From contig NZ_JBOEFY010000022.1 of NCBI RefSeq assembly GCF_050633145.1, positions 1 to 64,000 on the forward strand: a DNA stretch of 64,000 nt, in the 5' to 3' direction. This document shows positions 15,693-24,170 of this stretch, one piece after another. Position 1 is the first letter of the stretch. Every line of letters begins with the position of its first letter. A program made the position numbers and the translations under genes. Below the pieces are notes generated by a model, which saw only the letters and a program-made list of their open reading frames with translations, did not search any database and was not told the origin of the DNA. This DNA comes from Kordia sp050633145 (lineage in GTDB: Bacteria > Bacteroidota > Bacteroidia > Flavobacteriales > Flavobacteriaceae).

Positions 15693-18557
15693 ATGAAAAT
15701 ATTTAATAAAATATGCATTTGGTGTGTTATCCTTTTTATTGGAACTGCTTCTGTACAAGCGCAATGTGATAATGATGTTAGTACAGATCCGGAAAACCCA
15801 ACAAATAATGCACTTCCAAAAGATTTACTGAATCCTGATGGTGATGAACGCTATTTAAACGGAACCAATTGGTTTCCATTAACTCCAGGAGGAAGTTTAG
15901 AAGATTTTGACCTAAGTAATATGTTTTGGTCAGGAACGCCATTGTTAGAAATGGACAATATTTGGGCACCATCAATTCCACATTATAATTATATTAACAC
16001 ATCGCCTAGACCTATACCAAAAAATGGTTGGGAACTCTTATTAGTTAACCTTGGGCGTTATCCAAATGATATAGATGTGGCCGATAGCAATGAGACATTT
16101 CAAGCCTTACCATACATTGTTATTTACAACCGATACTCTGGTGTTGTTCGTGTATTTGCCAATTTCGGATTAGACCAATTGGTAGGTGACGGACCTGATG
16201 CCGTAGAAGTTGTAATGAGTTTTGTACTTAATAATGATAATTCTGGTGCTACTGGATTGACACGTTTATACAGTGGAAAAGATTTACCGTTGGATCAAAA
16301 TTCGAAAGTCACAACCATGAAATCTTTGGCAAAAGCAACAAATGCACAGCGTCAGTGGTTCTCAGCTGATTTTCAAATTGCCTATGACCCATGTACGTGT
16401 TACTATCCGTCAAAACTTCAATTAAGTTTTAATCAAATCTCAGAAGAAGACATCGAATTACACGGTAGAAGTTTATCTGTAGAAGACGATCTAATTGACG
16501 GTGACTTAAAACTTGATCCAATGACGTTCCTTACAGGTTTTGATGCTTCTGGAAACGATGCAGAAAAAGGAGGAATTTTAATTTACAAAGGATTACAAAC
16601 TTTAGTAGACGATTATATTGCACGTTATGAGAAATACAAAGCTGATTTACTCGCTGTGAATAGGCATAATAAAGTTGTAGAGCATAATTTAAATGTATTA
16701 AAAGCTTTAAAATATACGTTATATGCTGTGTTTACTTTAGGAGCAGATCCTACTGCAATTGATATAGGTCCAATAGCAGGTGATGAATGGTTTACCAAAT
16801 TGAAAGAGAAATATGGAGCTTTCATAAAAAAAGCAGATAAACTAAAGACTTCTAATATATTAAAACTAGCCAAAAAGGTTCTTGGTTCTGATGCCAAAAC
16901 CTATATTGAACAAAACTTTGAGAAAAAACCTGCACCAACAAAACCAAAAACGCCTAGCGTAACGTTTACAGAAATGCATTTTGAAGGATCAATTATAGAT
17001 TCGCAAATAAAAGGTGGACCAACCTTTTATACACCAGGAACATACGGAACAGCAGCTACACAAGTACTAAATACAGGAACTGGTGACATGGAAGATCCTA
17101 TTCTGCAAACCATGTATGAATATCCTGTGTATAATGATGTTTTAGGAAGTTTTGCACTATTAAACAGTCCAGCAATTACAATTGCTAATCGCTATATACC
17201 TGACAGTGTTTTTGAAGATACTTTTTTAGTGGATGCATATTGGAATCCAATTCATTACAAAGCATGGAGTCGAGAATATCAACTTAAAATCAGCAACGAT
17301 TTAATGTATGCACTAAACGAAACGTTGGATATTAAAAACCATGAAATCAAGGCAGCATTTCGATTCAAAGCAAAAACAGATGTTTCACTGAATGGACAAG
17401 TATATTACAATGTATTTTTAGATCCGCATTATACAACCAATGTAAATTCTACAAATTATGATGTAGATGTGTATGATCCTTGGATTAATCAAACGAATAC
17501 GCCTTTTACCAATAGTGTAGCATCAAATTGGCTAGGTTATGGCGGTGATTATGGAGATGAAGATGGAAGCTTTCAGACTTCTTTTGTTCCACTAGATGCA
17601 TTGAAAAACTTTACAGTAGGTCTTGGTTTAAAACAAGAATTCTTCGATTTCGGTTGTGTCGATTGTACATTTCCTGATGATCCAAACTTTCCTCTAGAAG
17701 TATTTCAAGGATTTCATTTTGAATTTTATGATATCGAATTGGTATTGATGGTTGATATTGAGTATGAAACGAAAAACGAATACGGAGAAAATAACACAAG
17801 TACACAAATTTTGACTTTTGATATTAAAGGTGATAATATTGAGTACAGTAGTGAACCATATACGTATGATATAATTGATCCAAACCTTCACAATCAATAT
17901 GATACAACACTGTCTAATGAAAACTTAGGTTTTGAAGATGTTGTCTTTGATGGAAGTCCTGTAGAAGGTTGCTGGCTTAATGGAACAGAATACAACTGTC
18001 GTGCTTGGAACAATATTGATATTACTGGAAACTTAAGTACAACTGGTGGATATACTGTAAATATTATAGCAGGAAATCAGATTGAAACTTCGCCAGAATC
18101 AATTATTTCTCCTGAAATATCTATGTGGATTGATTCTCCATTCAATCTTTCTCAACCTATGATACATGCAGATATGGGGCAAATTAATGCGTTTTGTAAC
18201 AGTAGTGATTATAAGGCAAAAATTCAAGATCCATCAGTAGCAGGTCGTGCAGCCAATACTGAAGATGTATTATTTGAAAAATCTGAGCTTAAAGATAAAG
18301 AGACTCTGGAAGGAATTCATCTGTATCCAAATCCAGCAAACAACTATGTCAATCTGTATATTGATAAAGAAAATATAGATAAAGATATTAGCATAGAAGC
18401 TTTTGACTTGGCTGGAAGAAAGTATGCCTTAGAAATGAATTCACAAGGATCATCGTCCTTTTCTATAAATATTGAGAATTTGGCTTCGGGAATTTACTTT
18501 GTAAAAGTATACGATAACCAAAACTTATTAAAGACATTGAAGCTAGTTAAAAACTAA
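15693..18557 (+). CDS. Large secreted protein with T9SS type A sorting domain
   Basis: 954 aa. The signal peptide is residues 1-24 (ending ASVQAQ). The C-terminal T9SS sorting domain occupies about 875-954: IHLYPNPANNYVNLYI, FDLAGRKY, LASGIYFVKVYDN, ending LKTLKLVKN. The body between shows no domain that I recognise; several Cys pairs (for example DPCTCYYP, FGCVDCTF) suggest disulfides. It is translocated across the outer membrane by the type IX system (family knowledge). It follows the coiled-coil secreted protein by 9 bp, which suggests surface partnership. Confidence 0.8.
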   Translation: MKIFNKICIWCVILFIGTASVQAQCDNDVSTDPENPTNNALPKDLLNPDGDERYLNGTNWFPLTPGGSLEDFDLSNMFWSGTPLLEMDNIWAPSIPHYNYINTSPRPIPKNGWELLLVNLGRYPNDIDVADSNETFQALPYIVIYNRYSGVVRVFANFGLDQLVGDGPDAVEVVMSFVLNNDNSGATGLTRLYSGKDLPLDQNSKVTTMKSLAKATNAQRQWFSADFQIAYDPCTCYYPSKLQLSFNQISEEDIELHGRSLSVEDDLIDGDLKLDPMTFLTGFDASGNDAEKGGILIYKGLQTLVDDYIARYEKYKADLLAVNRHNKVVEHNLNVLKALKYTLYAVFTLGADPTAIDIGPIAGDEWFTKLKEKYGAFIKKADKLKTSNILKLAKKVLGSDAKTYIEQNFEKKPAPTKPKTPSVTFTEMHFEGSIIDSQIKGGPTFYTPGTYGTAATQVLNTGTGDMEDPILQTMYEYPVYNDVLGSFALLNSPAITIANRYIPDSVFEDTFLVDAYWNPIHYKAWSREYQLKISNDLMYALNETLDIKNHEIKAAFRFKAKTDVSLNGQVYYNVFLDPHYTTNVNSTNYDVDVYDPWINQTNTPFTNSVASNWLGYGGDYGDEDGSFQTSFVPLDALKNFTVGLGLKQEFFDFGCVDCTFPDDPNFPLEVFQGFHFEFYDIELVLMVDIEYETKNEYGENNTSTQILTFDIKGDNIEYSSEPYTYDIIDPNLHNQYDTTLSNENLGFEDVVFDGSPVEGCWLNGTEYNCRAWNNIDITGNLSTTGGYTVNIIAGNQIETSPESIISPEISMWIDSPFNLSQPMIHADMGQINAFCNSSDYKAKIQDPSVAGRAANTEDVLFEKSELKDKETLEGIHLYPNPANNYVNLYIDKENIDKDISIEAFDLAGRKYALEMNSQGSSSFSINIENLASGIYFVKVYDNQNLLKTLKLVKN

Positions 18558-18607
18558 ACAGCATATCTATTTATAGCTTTAATAATAGTCGAATTTAATT
18601 GTTTATT

Positions 18608-18645
18608 AATGGCGATTTTCTAGAAATAGGAAATCGTCATTTTTA
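18608..18645 (+). terminator. Terminator after the T9SS protein gene
   Basis: AATGGCGATTT (18608-18618) pairs with AAATCGTCATT (18631-18641) with one G-T pair. A T-run follows. Confidence 0.8.
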
Positions 18646-18727
18646 TGTATCTACCAATTTAAACACACAAAATACTCGTTTTAAATTCTTTTTAAAGTAG
18701 TATATTTAGCCCGCAAAAATATAATTT

Positions 18728-19384
18728 ATGACTATTCACGATTTCACAACACAATCTTCTTTATTAAATCAATTTATTTCTGAACTGCGCGATGTTTCTA
18801 TTCAAAAAGATTCTATGCGTTTCCGCAGAAATATTGAACGTGTTGGAGAAATTCTGAGTTATGAATGTAGTAAAGTGTTAGAAAATACTTCGGAAACCGT
18901 AACAACACCTTTGGGAACAAAAGATATGACATTGCCTGTAAAAGACGTAGTTATTTGTTCTATTCTACGTGCTGGTTTGCCATTGCACCAAGGAGTTTTA
19001 AATTATTTTGATCAAGCTGAAAATGCTTTTGTTTCTGCCTATCGCGATCATATTGATGATGGAGATGAATTTGAGATTGTTGTAAATTATATGGCAACGC
19101 CATCGTTAGAAGGGAAAACTTTGTTATTGGTTGATCCGATGTTGGCAACTGGTCGCACAATGAAAAATGTATATGAAGTGTTGTTGCAACAAGGAACGCC
19201 AAAAAACATACATATCATGTCTGTATTAGGTTCTACGGAAGGTGTCGATTATGTACAAGAACATTTTCCAGCGCACACACATTTATGGATTGCTGCCGTT
19301 GATGACACCTTGAATTCTCGCGGATATATTGTTCCTGGATTGGGCGATGCTGGAGACTTGGCGTATGGAACGAAGCGTTCGTAG
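18728..19384 (+). CDS. upp: Uracil phosphoribosyltransferase
   Basis: 218 aa. It converts uracil and PRPP to UMP in pyrimidine salvage, in the cytoplasm. The PRPP-binding loop LLVDPMLATGRTM (about 134-146) and the uracil-binding end SRGYIVPGLGDAGDLAYGT (about 198-216) are both intact. The N-terminal SILRAGLPL block (about 78-86) is also typical. Single gene with a normal ATG start. A dispersed repeat begins right after its stop codon. Confidence 0.95.
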   Translation: MTIHDFTTQSSLLNQFISELRDVSIQKDSMRFRRNIERVGEILSYECSKVLENTSETVTTPLGTKDMTLPVKDVVICSILRAGLPLHQGVLNYFDQAENAFVSAYRDHIDDGDEFEIVVNYMATPSLEGKTLLLVDPMLATGRTMKNVYEVLLQQGTPKNIHIMSVLGSTEGVDYVQEHFPAHTHLWIAAVDDTLNSRGYIVPGLGDAGDLAYGTKRS

Positions 19385-19386
19385 GT

Positions 19387-19455
19387 TTTTAGATGCGCTT
19401 TGCTTTTGGAATGTTGGTATCGCTTTCGCTCTTAGACGCGCTTTGCTTTTGGAAT
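19387..19455. repeat. Dispersed GCGCTTTGCTTTTGGAAT repeat, two copies
   Basis: The 18-mer occurs at 19395-19412 and 19438-19455, separated by a related TCGCTTTCGCTC segment. The second copy with its upstream TTAGAC is shared with 58888-58908 behind the MscS gene. It starts immediately after the upp stop codon. Confidence 0.85.
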
Positions 19456-19525
19456 ATGTAATAATTTCGAGTGTATGTAACTAATAAGTTATCATCTATA
19501 TATCAATTAAATTAACGACAGTTTT

Positions 19526-20452
19526 TTATTCATTTGGCAGAATATATACCAAAGTAGTAAAATCATCTGAGACTTCTTTCAAATCATTTTTTATTCCTAT
19601 GGGGTTTTTGATTAGCAATTCTGGGTCGTAAACAAAGCAGATTAAAACTTTACAATCGGAATGTTTACTATAATTTGCTTTGTCAATTATTAATTGTTCA
19701 CCAATTTGTTTGTCTTTTAAATTAGTTCTCGTTTTTTTTACTTCGATAACAATTTTTTCTTTTTTTAATAAAAAATCACTTCTCTTTGAACTACCAGCAT
19801 AACTAGGATTCCATTCTTCTGCTCTAATATCATCAAAATGAATTTTTAGTAGTCCGTGAAGTAAATCTTGGACATCGTACTCATCTTTTATTTTTATTGT
19901 ATTTCTTGGAATTCCTTCTTCTTTTCTTCGATTTTTTAGTTGATTAACAACAGAATGAAATCGTTTTAAAATATTTTCAACTTTTTCTATGTCAGTTGGA
20001 TTATGAATTTTAGTTAAAATTCCTTCTCGTTGGTCAGACTCTATTTCTGCAAGGTTTATAAATTTTTCAAAAACTTCTATTGTCCTTTTTCTATTTCCAT
20101 TAATAGTCAGAATTGGAATAGGAATTTCTTTTGATTTTGAAGTAAGTTCATTCACAGATTCTACAAAGTAATTTTCAAATGACTTTAAATGATCTATGAA
20201 ATTTTTGACTTGTAAAATTAAATCTTCAGAGGTCGAAAATTTTTCAGGTATTGATAAATCACTAAAATCACCTCCAATTATATGAGTTATCTCACGCATA
20301 CATTGAACAATATAGCTAGAATTAGGGAATTCTCCATATCCATTTGAAGGACGATATTCATTCATATCCAAAAGAAAGTCTCTATAGTTAGAGTGAACAA
20401 ATTTTTCTAAATATTTTCTTGATTTTGGGATAAAATTTATGTCGATTTCCAT
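19526..20452 (-). CDS. Orphan PD-(D/E)XK-type nuclease
   Basis: 308 aa, cytoplasmic. The C-terminal third carries a restriction-endonuclease-like core: YDVQDLLHGLLKIHFDDIR (about 192-210), WNPSYAGSSKRSDFLL with D226, then IVIEVKK with E237 and K239, followed by a helix and strand (CKVLICFVYDP). This matches the REase_AHJR-like / PD-(D/E)XK pattern. The first 180 residues look helical and are not recognised; they may recognise DNA or a partner. There is no methyltransferase, helicase or antitoxin gene beside it. An anti-phage or nuclease-effector role is inference only. Confidence 0.7.
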   Translation of the reverse strand: MEIDINFIPKSRKYLEKFVHSNYRDFLLDMNEYRPSNGYGEFPNSSYIVQCMREITHIIGGDFSDLSIPEKFSTSEDLILQVKNFIDHLKSFENYFVESVNELTSKSKEIPIPILTINGNRKRTIEVFEKFINLAEIESDQREGILTKIHNPTDIEKVENILKRFHSVVNQLKNRRKEEGIPRNTIKIKDEYDVQDLLHGLLKIHFDDIRAEEWNPSYAGSSKRSDFLLKKEKIVIEVKKTRTNLKDKQIGEQLIIDKANYSKHSDCKVLICFVYDPELLIKNPIGIKNDLKEVSDDFTTLVYILPNE

Positions 20453-20643
20453 TCTTTTATTTTGCTTATTGCCAACCTATATATAACAGAAACTCCTGTT
20501 ATTTCTACTATAACCAAATCTTTTTTTATTAAATATTTAGCTATTTTTAAAACTACAATTTTCTTACTCAAAGTCAAAGTCATCCTAAGGATTTTTCAGG
20601 TTTGCACTCTTGTTTTGCTACTTCGATGTTTTATTAAAAAAGC

Positions 20644-20678
20644 AAAAACGCTACATTATGTTACTAATGAGCGTTTTT
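20644..20678. terminator. Intrinsic terminator-like hairpin upstream of the nuclease gene
   Basis: AAAAACGCT (20644-20652) and AGCGTTTTT (20670-20678) form a perfect 9-bp stem with A- and T-runs on both sides, so it could work in either direction. It lies 22 bp past the stop of the alpha/beta hydrolase gene on the minus strand and probably ends that operon. The rest of 20453-20699 shows no gene I would defend. Confidence 0.75.
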
Positions 20679-20699
20679 ACCAAAACACGTCTAATTTTT

Positions 20700-21560
20700 T
20701 TACTGTCTAATTTCTCCTAGAATAGCATCTAAAGCATCTGGTTGAAACATAGAACTATGATCTCCGTTGTCAATTTTTAGAACAGTTGCATTCTTTGTTG
20801 TTAGAAACTGTTCCTCTGCTGCTGTTAGACTTCCTACTGCTTCATCTCTTGTTCCAAACACATAGATTACATTGGTTATGTCTTTTGTTGCTAAAAGCTC
20901 TGTAAATCTGTTTTTTCCTAAGCCTGCTTGCAATCTAGTTGCCGATAATTCTCCACCACTTACTGTTCCATCACCATCTGCTGTTGGCGTTACACCATCA
21001 GGAAAACCGTATAAATTTCCGTCTCTGAATCCTTCCCAAACAATTGCTGGCATATCTAAACGTCCAGCCATAATGACTACTTTGTCTGCAATATTTGGTT
21101 TCGTTGCCAATACATTTGGTAAAATAAAAGATCCGAAAGAGTGAGACATTGCAATTACAACTTTACCTTCATCTTTAAAATGCTTTAAAACTTCATAATA
21201 CATTTCTGTAGAGATGTTGTCTTCAGCTATCGCTTGATCAAAAGTAATTTCATTACTTCCTATTGTTTGATTGATATGCTGTGCCTGTTTTACATATACT
21301 CTGTAGTAATTTTGAAATTGCGACTCTTCTGCATCTTGTGTATCTAATGAAGGTGTTGGCCCTCCATGTGCATATACAATTACGGTATCTTTTGTGGCAG
21401 TTCCTTTTGCTTGATATAAATCTTGAATCGCTGTTGGAATCACGGTTTGTTGATATCCAGTTATCGTTGTTGTAGTAGCATCATCATCTGAGTTACAAGA
21501 AGTAACTAATGTTCCAATAAATAGAACTAATAGATAATATTTGATATGTATTCTTTTCAT
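20700..21560 (-). CDS. Alpha/beta hydrolase-fold lipoprotein
   Basis: 286 aa. The lipoprotein signal peptide has its lipid cysteine at 22 (GTLVTSC). The hydrolase fold shows an oxyanion-type YAHGGPTP (about 63-70), nucleophile elbow MSHSFGSF with S141, and a C-terminal IDNGDHSSMF supplying the histidine. A serine-esterase/lipase-like activity is expected; the substrate is unknown. Its first 30 residues are strikingly like those of the next upstream gene (21574-22200), although the mature domains belong to different folds. Probable last gene of a four- or five-gene run. Confidence 0.8.
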   Translation of the reverse strand: MKRIHIKYYLLVLFIGTLVTSCNSDDDATTTTITGYQQTVIPTAIQDLYQAKGTATKDTVIVYAHGGPTPSLDTQDAEESQFQNYYRVYVKQAQHINQTIGSNEITFDQAIAEDNISTEMYYEVLKHFKDEGKVVIAMSHSFGSFILPNVLATKPNIADKVVIMAGRLDMPAIVWEGFRDGNLYGFPDGVTPTADGDGTVSGGELSATRLQAGLGKNRFTELLATKDITNVIYVFGTRDEAVGSLTAAEEQFLTTKNATVLKIDNGDHSSMFQPDALDAILGEIRQ

Positions 21561-21573
21561 AGTATTTTTTAAA

Positions 21574-22200
21574 TTATTCTGTAATTAATCCGTATTGTGT
21601 AATTTCTGCTTCTGTCATCCAATGAATGTTATCTGCTGAAGCCGCATTTATAGTATAGAAATAGAAGTCTCTCGACCACTGATTTGTATATCCTATACTT
21701 TCATAGTATTGAATGTATCGTAAGTGTTCAGTACTATCGTTAGGATAATTGGTAGCTTCATTTCCACTTCCATCTGCCCAAGAATGTACACCGATTTGAG
21801 TATTGTTACCTTTAGTTCTTTGTACGCCCGCTAAAAAAAAGTCAACACCTCCAGAAGCAATCAATCCATTGTCAAGTATATGTGTATTAATGCCATTCTG
21901 ACGAACCTTTGCTCCTACTTGAAGATTTATTTCATCATCACTAGAGCCAGGAACTTCTGCCATGTGAATTTGTTTGATTTCAGGATGTCCAGCTAGCATG
22001 TTGTTGAAATCTTGCAAGGTTCTGCTTTTAATTTCTCCATTCATAATTACAGTTTCATTATCTGATTGAACCGTGAAAATATCAAAGACATTTACTGTTG
22101 AATAATCTATTGTTGTAGCATCATCGTCGCTTTTACAAGATGTCAATAGTGTAGCAACAAACAATATCAATATGCTGTATTTTACATGTATCTTTTTCAT
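21574..22200 (-). CDS. ClpP/crotonase-like lipoprotein, short form
   Basis: 208 aa with a lipoprotein signal (lipid cysteine 22, ATLLTSC). The mature part resembles the ClpP-like periplasmic family (COG3904-type): IMNGEIKSRTLQDFNNML, then THILDNGLIASGGVDFFLAG with a candidate nucleophile S116, then IGVHSWADG with H139, as in the family's IGVH motif. It is a paralogue of the C-terminal domain of the neighbouring 355-aa protein. Proteolysis is inferred from the Ser/His placement; no substrate is known. Confidence 0.7.
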   Translation of the reverse strand: MKKIHVKYSILILFVATLLTSCKSDDDATTIDYSTVNVFDIFTVQSDNETVIMNGEIKSRTLQDFNNMLAGHPEIKQIHMAEVPGSSDDEINLQVGAKVRQNGINTHILDNGLIASGGVDFFLAGVQRTKGNNTQIGVHSWADGSGNEATNYPNDSTEHLRYIQYYESIGYTNQWSRDFYFYTINAASADNIHWMTEAEITQYGLITE

Positions 22201-22211
22201 AGCAATTTTTA

Positions 22212-23279
22212 TTATTTATTTTCTAATTTCCAATCTTTTAGCTCTTTATCAGACATGTAGTGTACCGTTTCTGGCGGTGCAGAAGTAAGTGTATAGAAAT
22301 AAAAATCAGGTCCATTTTTTGCTCCAAGCATTTGTGTGAAATATGCAATTTGATATTGATGTGCTGGATGATCTTTTGGCAATTCATCTGCTCTAATATT
22401 TTCTCCTGCCCAAGAATGCACACCTAATTTTGCTCCTTTTATAATGGTTCTATTGTTTCCTGCGCAAAATAAATCGACACCTCCAGATGCAATATTACTA
22501 TCTGCTAGTACTTTTGTATGCAATCCTGCTTCTCTTAAAATACGTCCTGTATGCATGTTTACAGCATCATTAATAGAACCGTCAACCTGTGTTAATACGA
22601 TTGTTTTTACGTTTTTATGATTGTCAATGATATTTTTTATTTGATGATAGGTGATCGTTCCCAAAGTACCAGAAAGATATGCTTCATTCCCTTTGATTTC
22701 TATCTTACTATTTCCAGCGCCCATTATCGCTTCATTTCCTTTGATGGCAAAATTATATTCACTTTCTCCTTTCAATGTTCCACTAATTTGCACATTAAAG
22801 TCTTCATCTACTGTTCCGCTAGCTGTTCCTTGTGCAATCATTTCAGGCTCTCCTCCTTCTTGATTCATAATATCACCTTTTAGGTAAATCGCTTGCGCTT
22901 CAAAACTTCCTTTTTTTCCATATTCGATAGCATCTTCTGAAGCAATAACTAAAATGCTTTCTTTCATATTTTTAAAAGATGTAATTAATATGATATTACC
23001 TTCATCTTGTTCTGGAAAAAAGAAATTAATTTCATGTTTTTTTCCGTTTACTATGATTGAAGCATCTTTAAGCAATTTCATTTGTGCAACTACAACACTA
23101 TCAATATCTTTTTTGGCAATTCCTTCATCTGTAAACCCTTCCCAACATTTATTGTTGTACCAATATCCATCTTTCTCTTCACAAGTTTGTTGTGTATTTG
23201 AGCTTACTGCTTTTTGCCCATTACAAGAAGTAATGGCACATAAAAACAATAGACTTAAACTCCATATTATATTTTTCAT
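22212..23279 (-). CDS. ClpP/crotonase-like lipoprotein, long form
   Basis: 355 aa with lipid cysteine 19 (CAITSCNGQ). The N-terminal half (about 35-195) contains a Cys pair (C33/C45) and a beta-rich domain with the repeated phrase IKGNEAIM / IKGNEAYL. The C-terminal domain (about 200-355) is paralogous to the short form: LSGTLGTITYHQIKNIID, SNIASGGVDLFCAG (candidate S265) and LGVHSWAGE (H288). It lies 12 bp before the short form, in one operon. The extra N-terminal domain may bind a ligand or lock the active site (inference). Confidence 0.7.
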   Translation of the reverse strand: MKNIIWSLSLLFLCAITSCNGQKAVSSNTQQTCEEKDGYWYNNKCWEGFTDEGIAKKDIDSVVVAQMKLLKDASIIVNGKKHEINFFFPEQDEGNIILITSFKNMKESILVIASEDAIEYGKKGSFEAQAIYLKGDIMNQEGGEPEMIAQGTASGTVDEDFNVQISGTLKGESEYNFAIKGNEAIMGAGNSKIEIKGNEAYLSGTLGTITYHQIKNIIDNHKNVKTIVLTQVDGSINDAVNMHTGRILREAGLHTKVLADSNIASGGVDLFCAGNNRTIIKGAKLGVHSWAGENIRADELPKDHPAHQYQIAYFTQMLGAKNGPDFYFYTLTSAPPETVHYMSDKELKDWKLENK

Positions 23280-23290
23280 GTAACGTGTTT

Positions 23291-23497
23291 TTATAGATTG
23301 TTATTTTTTTTTAAACTCCTCAATAAGTAATAACTAAGAATGATGATTCCTGGCAGGATTACTACTAAGTCAACCCGTATTATTGGGTCTTCGACTGTTC
23401 CTGCCCATTTGATAACTTGCAATTCCCATATCAAAAAAATGGTCCAAATAATGAGCAAAAAAGCCAGATTTTCCTTTTTATAATTTTTAAATTTCAT
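23291..23497 (-). CDS. Small two-helix membrane protein
   Basis: 68 aa with hydrophobic segments at about 11-25 (LAFLLIIWTIFLIWEL) and 43-60 (VDLVVILPGIIILSYYLL) and basic ends. It fits the operon spacing (11 bp before the ClpP-like long form). Not recognised as a named family. Confidence 0.55.
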   Translation of the reverse strand: MKFKNYKKENLAFLLIIWTIFLIWELQVIKWAGTVEDPIIRVDLVVILPGIIILSYYLLRSLKKNNNL

Positions 23498-23547
23498 CTT
23501 AGTTTTTTTTGGTGAATTTGATGGTTGGCTAGTTTAAAAATCAATAG

Positions 23548-24021
23548 TTACTCTTTTGTTTTTTGTTCTTTTACACGCTTAAAAATATATCGTGTTATAT
23601 AGATTCCTTGTCCATCTTCATCTCCAGCATCACTTTCCACACCGCTTACTACAAAAGCTAAATCCCAACCTTGTTCTCCCATTGTATTGATTTTTGAAGT
23701 TACTAAGGCGTCATTGGCAGCAATGTTTTGAAAACGAATTCCTGCAATGTTATAGAAGTTTAATAGTTTTGTTTCTTCGAAATTTTTTACACGAATGTCT
23801 TTTCTTTTCGATTTGTTTCTTTTGTTATTTTCTTCAGAACGACTTGAAGTGAAACTTTTATAATCTCTCTCTTCAGAAGCAGAAATTAATCGCGATCTTC
23901 CTAATCCGCTTGGTACAATTGACTCTACACTTGTGATTACTTTGTATTCGTATTGTTGTTGAGCGTTTGCTCCGAATACAGATCCAAGGACTAATAATCC
24001 TAATACAATTACTTTTTTCAT
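23548..24021 (-). CDS. Secreted DUF4177-like protein
   Basis: 157 aa with a signal peptide (MKKVIVLGLLVLGSVFGANAQ). The pattern QYEYKVITS near the N-terminus and INTMGEQGWDLAFVVSG near residue 111-127 resembles DUF4177 proteins (YEYKVV ... LNxLGxxGWEL), with a basic Ser/Arg-rich insert (ERDYKSFTSSRSEENNKRNK) between them. It is the first gene of the minus-strand run of small membrane protein and hydrolase lipoproteins. Function unknown. Confidence 0.6.
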   Translation of the reverse strand: MKKVIVLGLLVLGSVFGANAQQQYEYKVITSVESIVPSGLGRSRLISASEERDYKSFTSSRSEENNKRNKSKRKDIRVKNFEETKLLNFYNIAGIRFQNIAANDALVTSKINTMGEQGWDLAFVVSGVESDAGDEDGQGIYITRYIFKRVKEQKTKE

Positions 24022-24170
24022 ATTGTTATTTTTTAAAGTTTGTTCGACTTTGATTTTGTTTCCACAAAGATGAAATGTAATTGTTCGAAAAGGGTCTTGG
24101 ATATAGATGAGGTAGTCTGAAATCGTGTTTTCAGACTCTTTTACATAATTCTGGACTCTGAAATACTTAG

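Noticed and set aside
20462..20710. 82-codon plus-strand ORF between the nuclease and hydrolase genes
   Set aside because: Low-complexity composition, overlaps a terminator-like hairpin and the next gene's 3' end; no recognisable signal.
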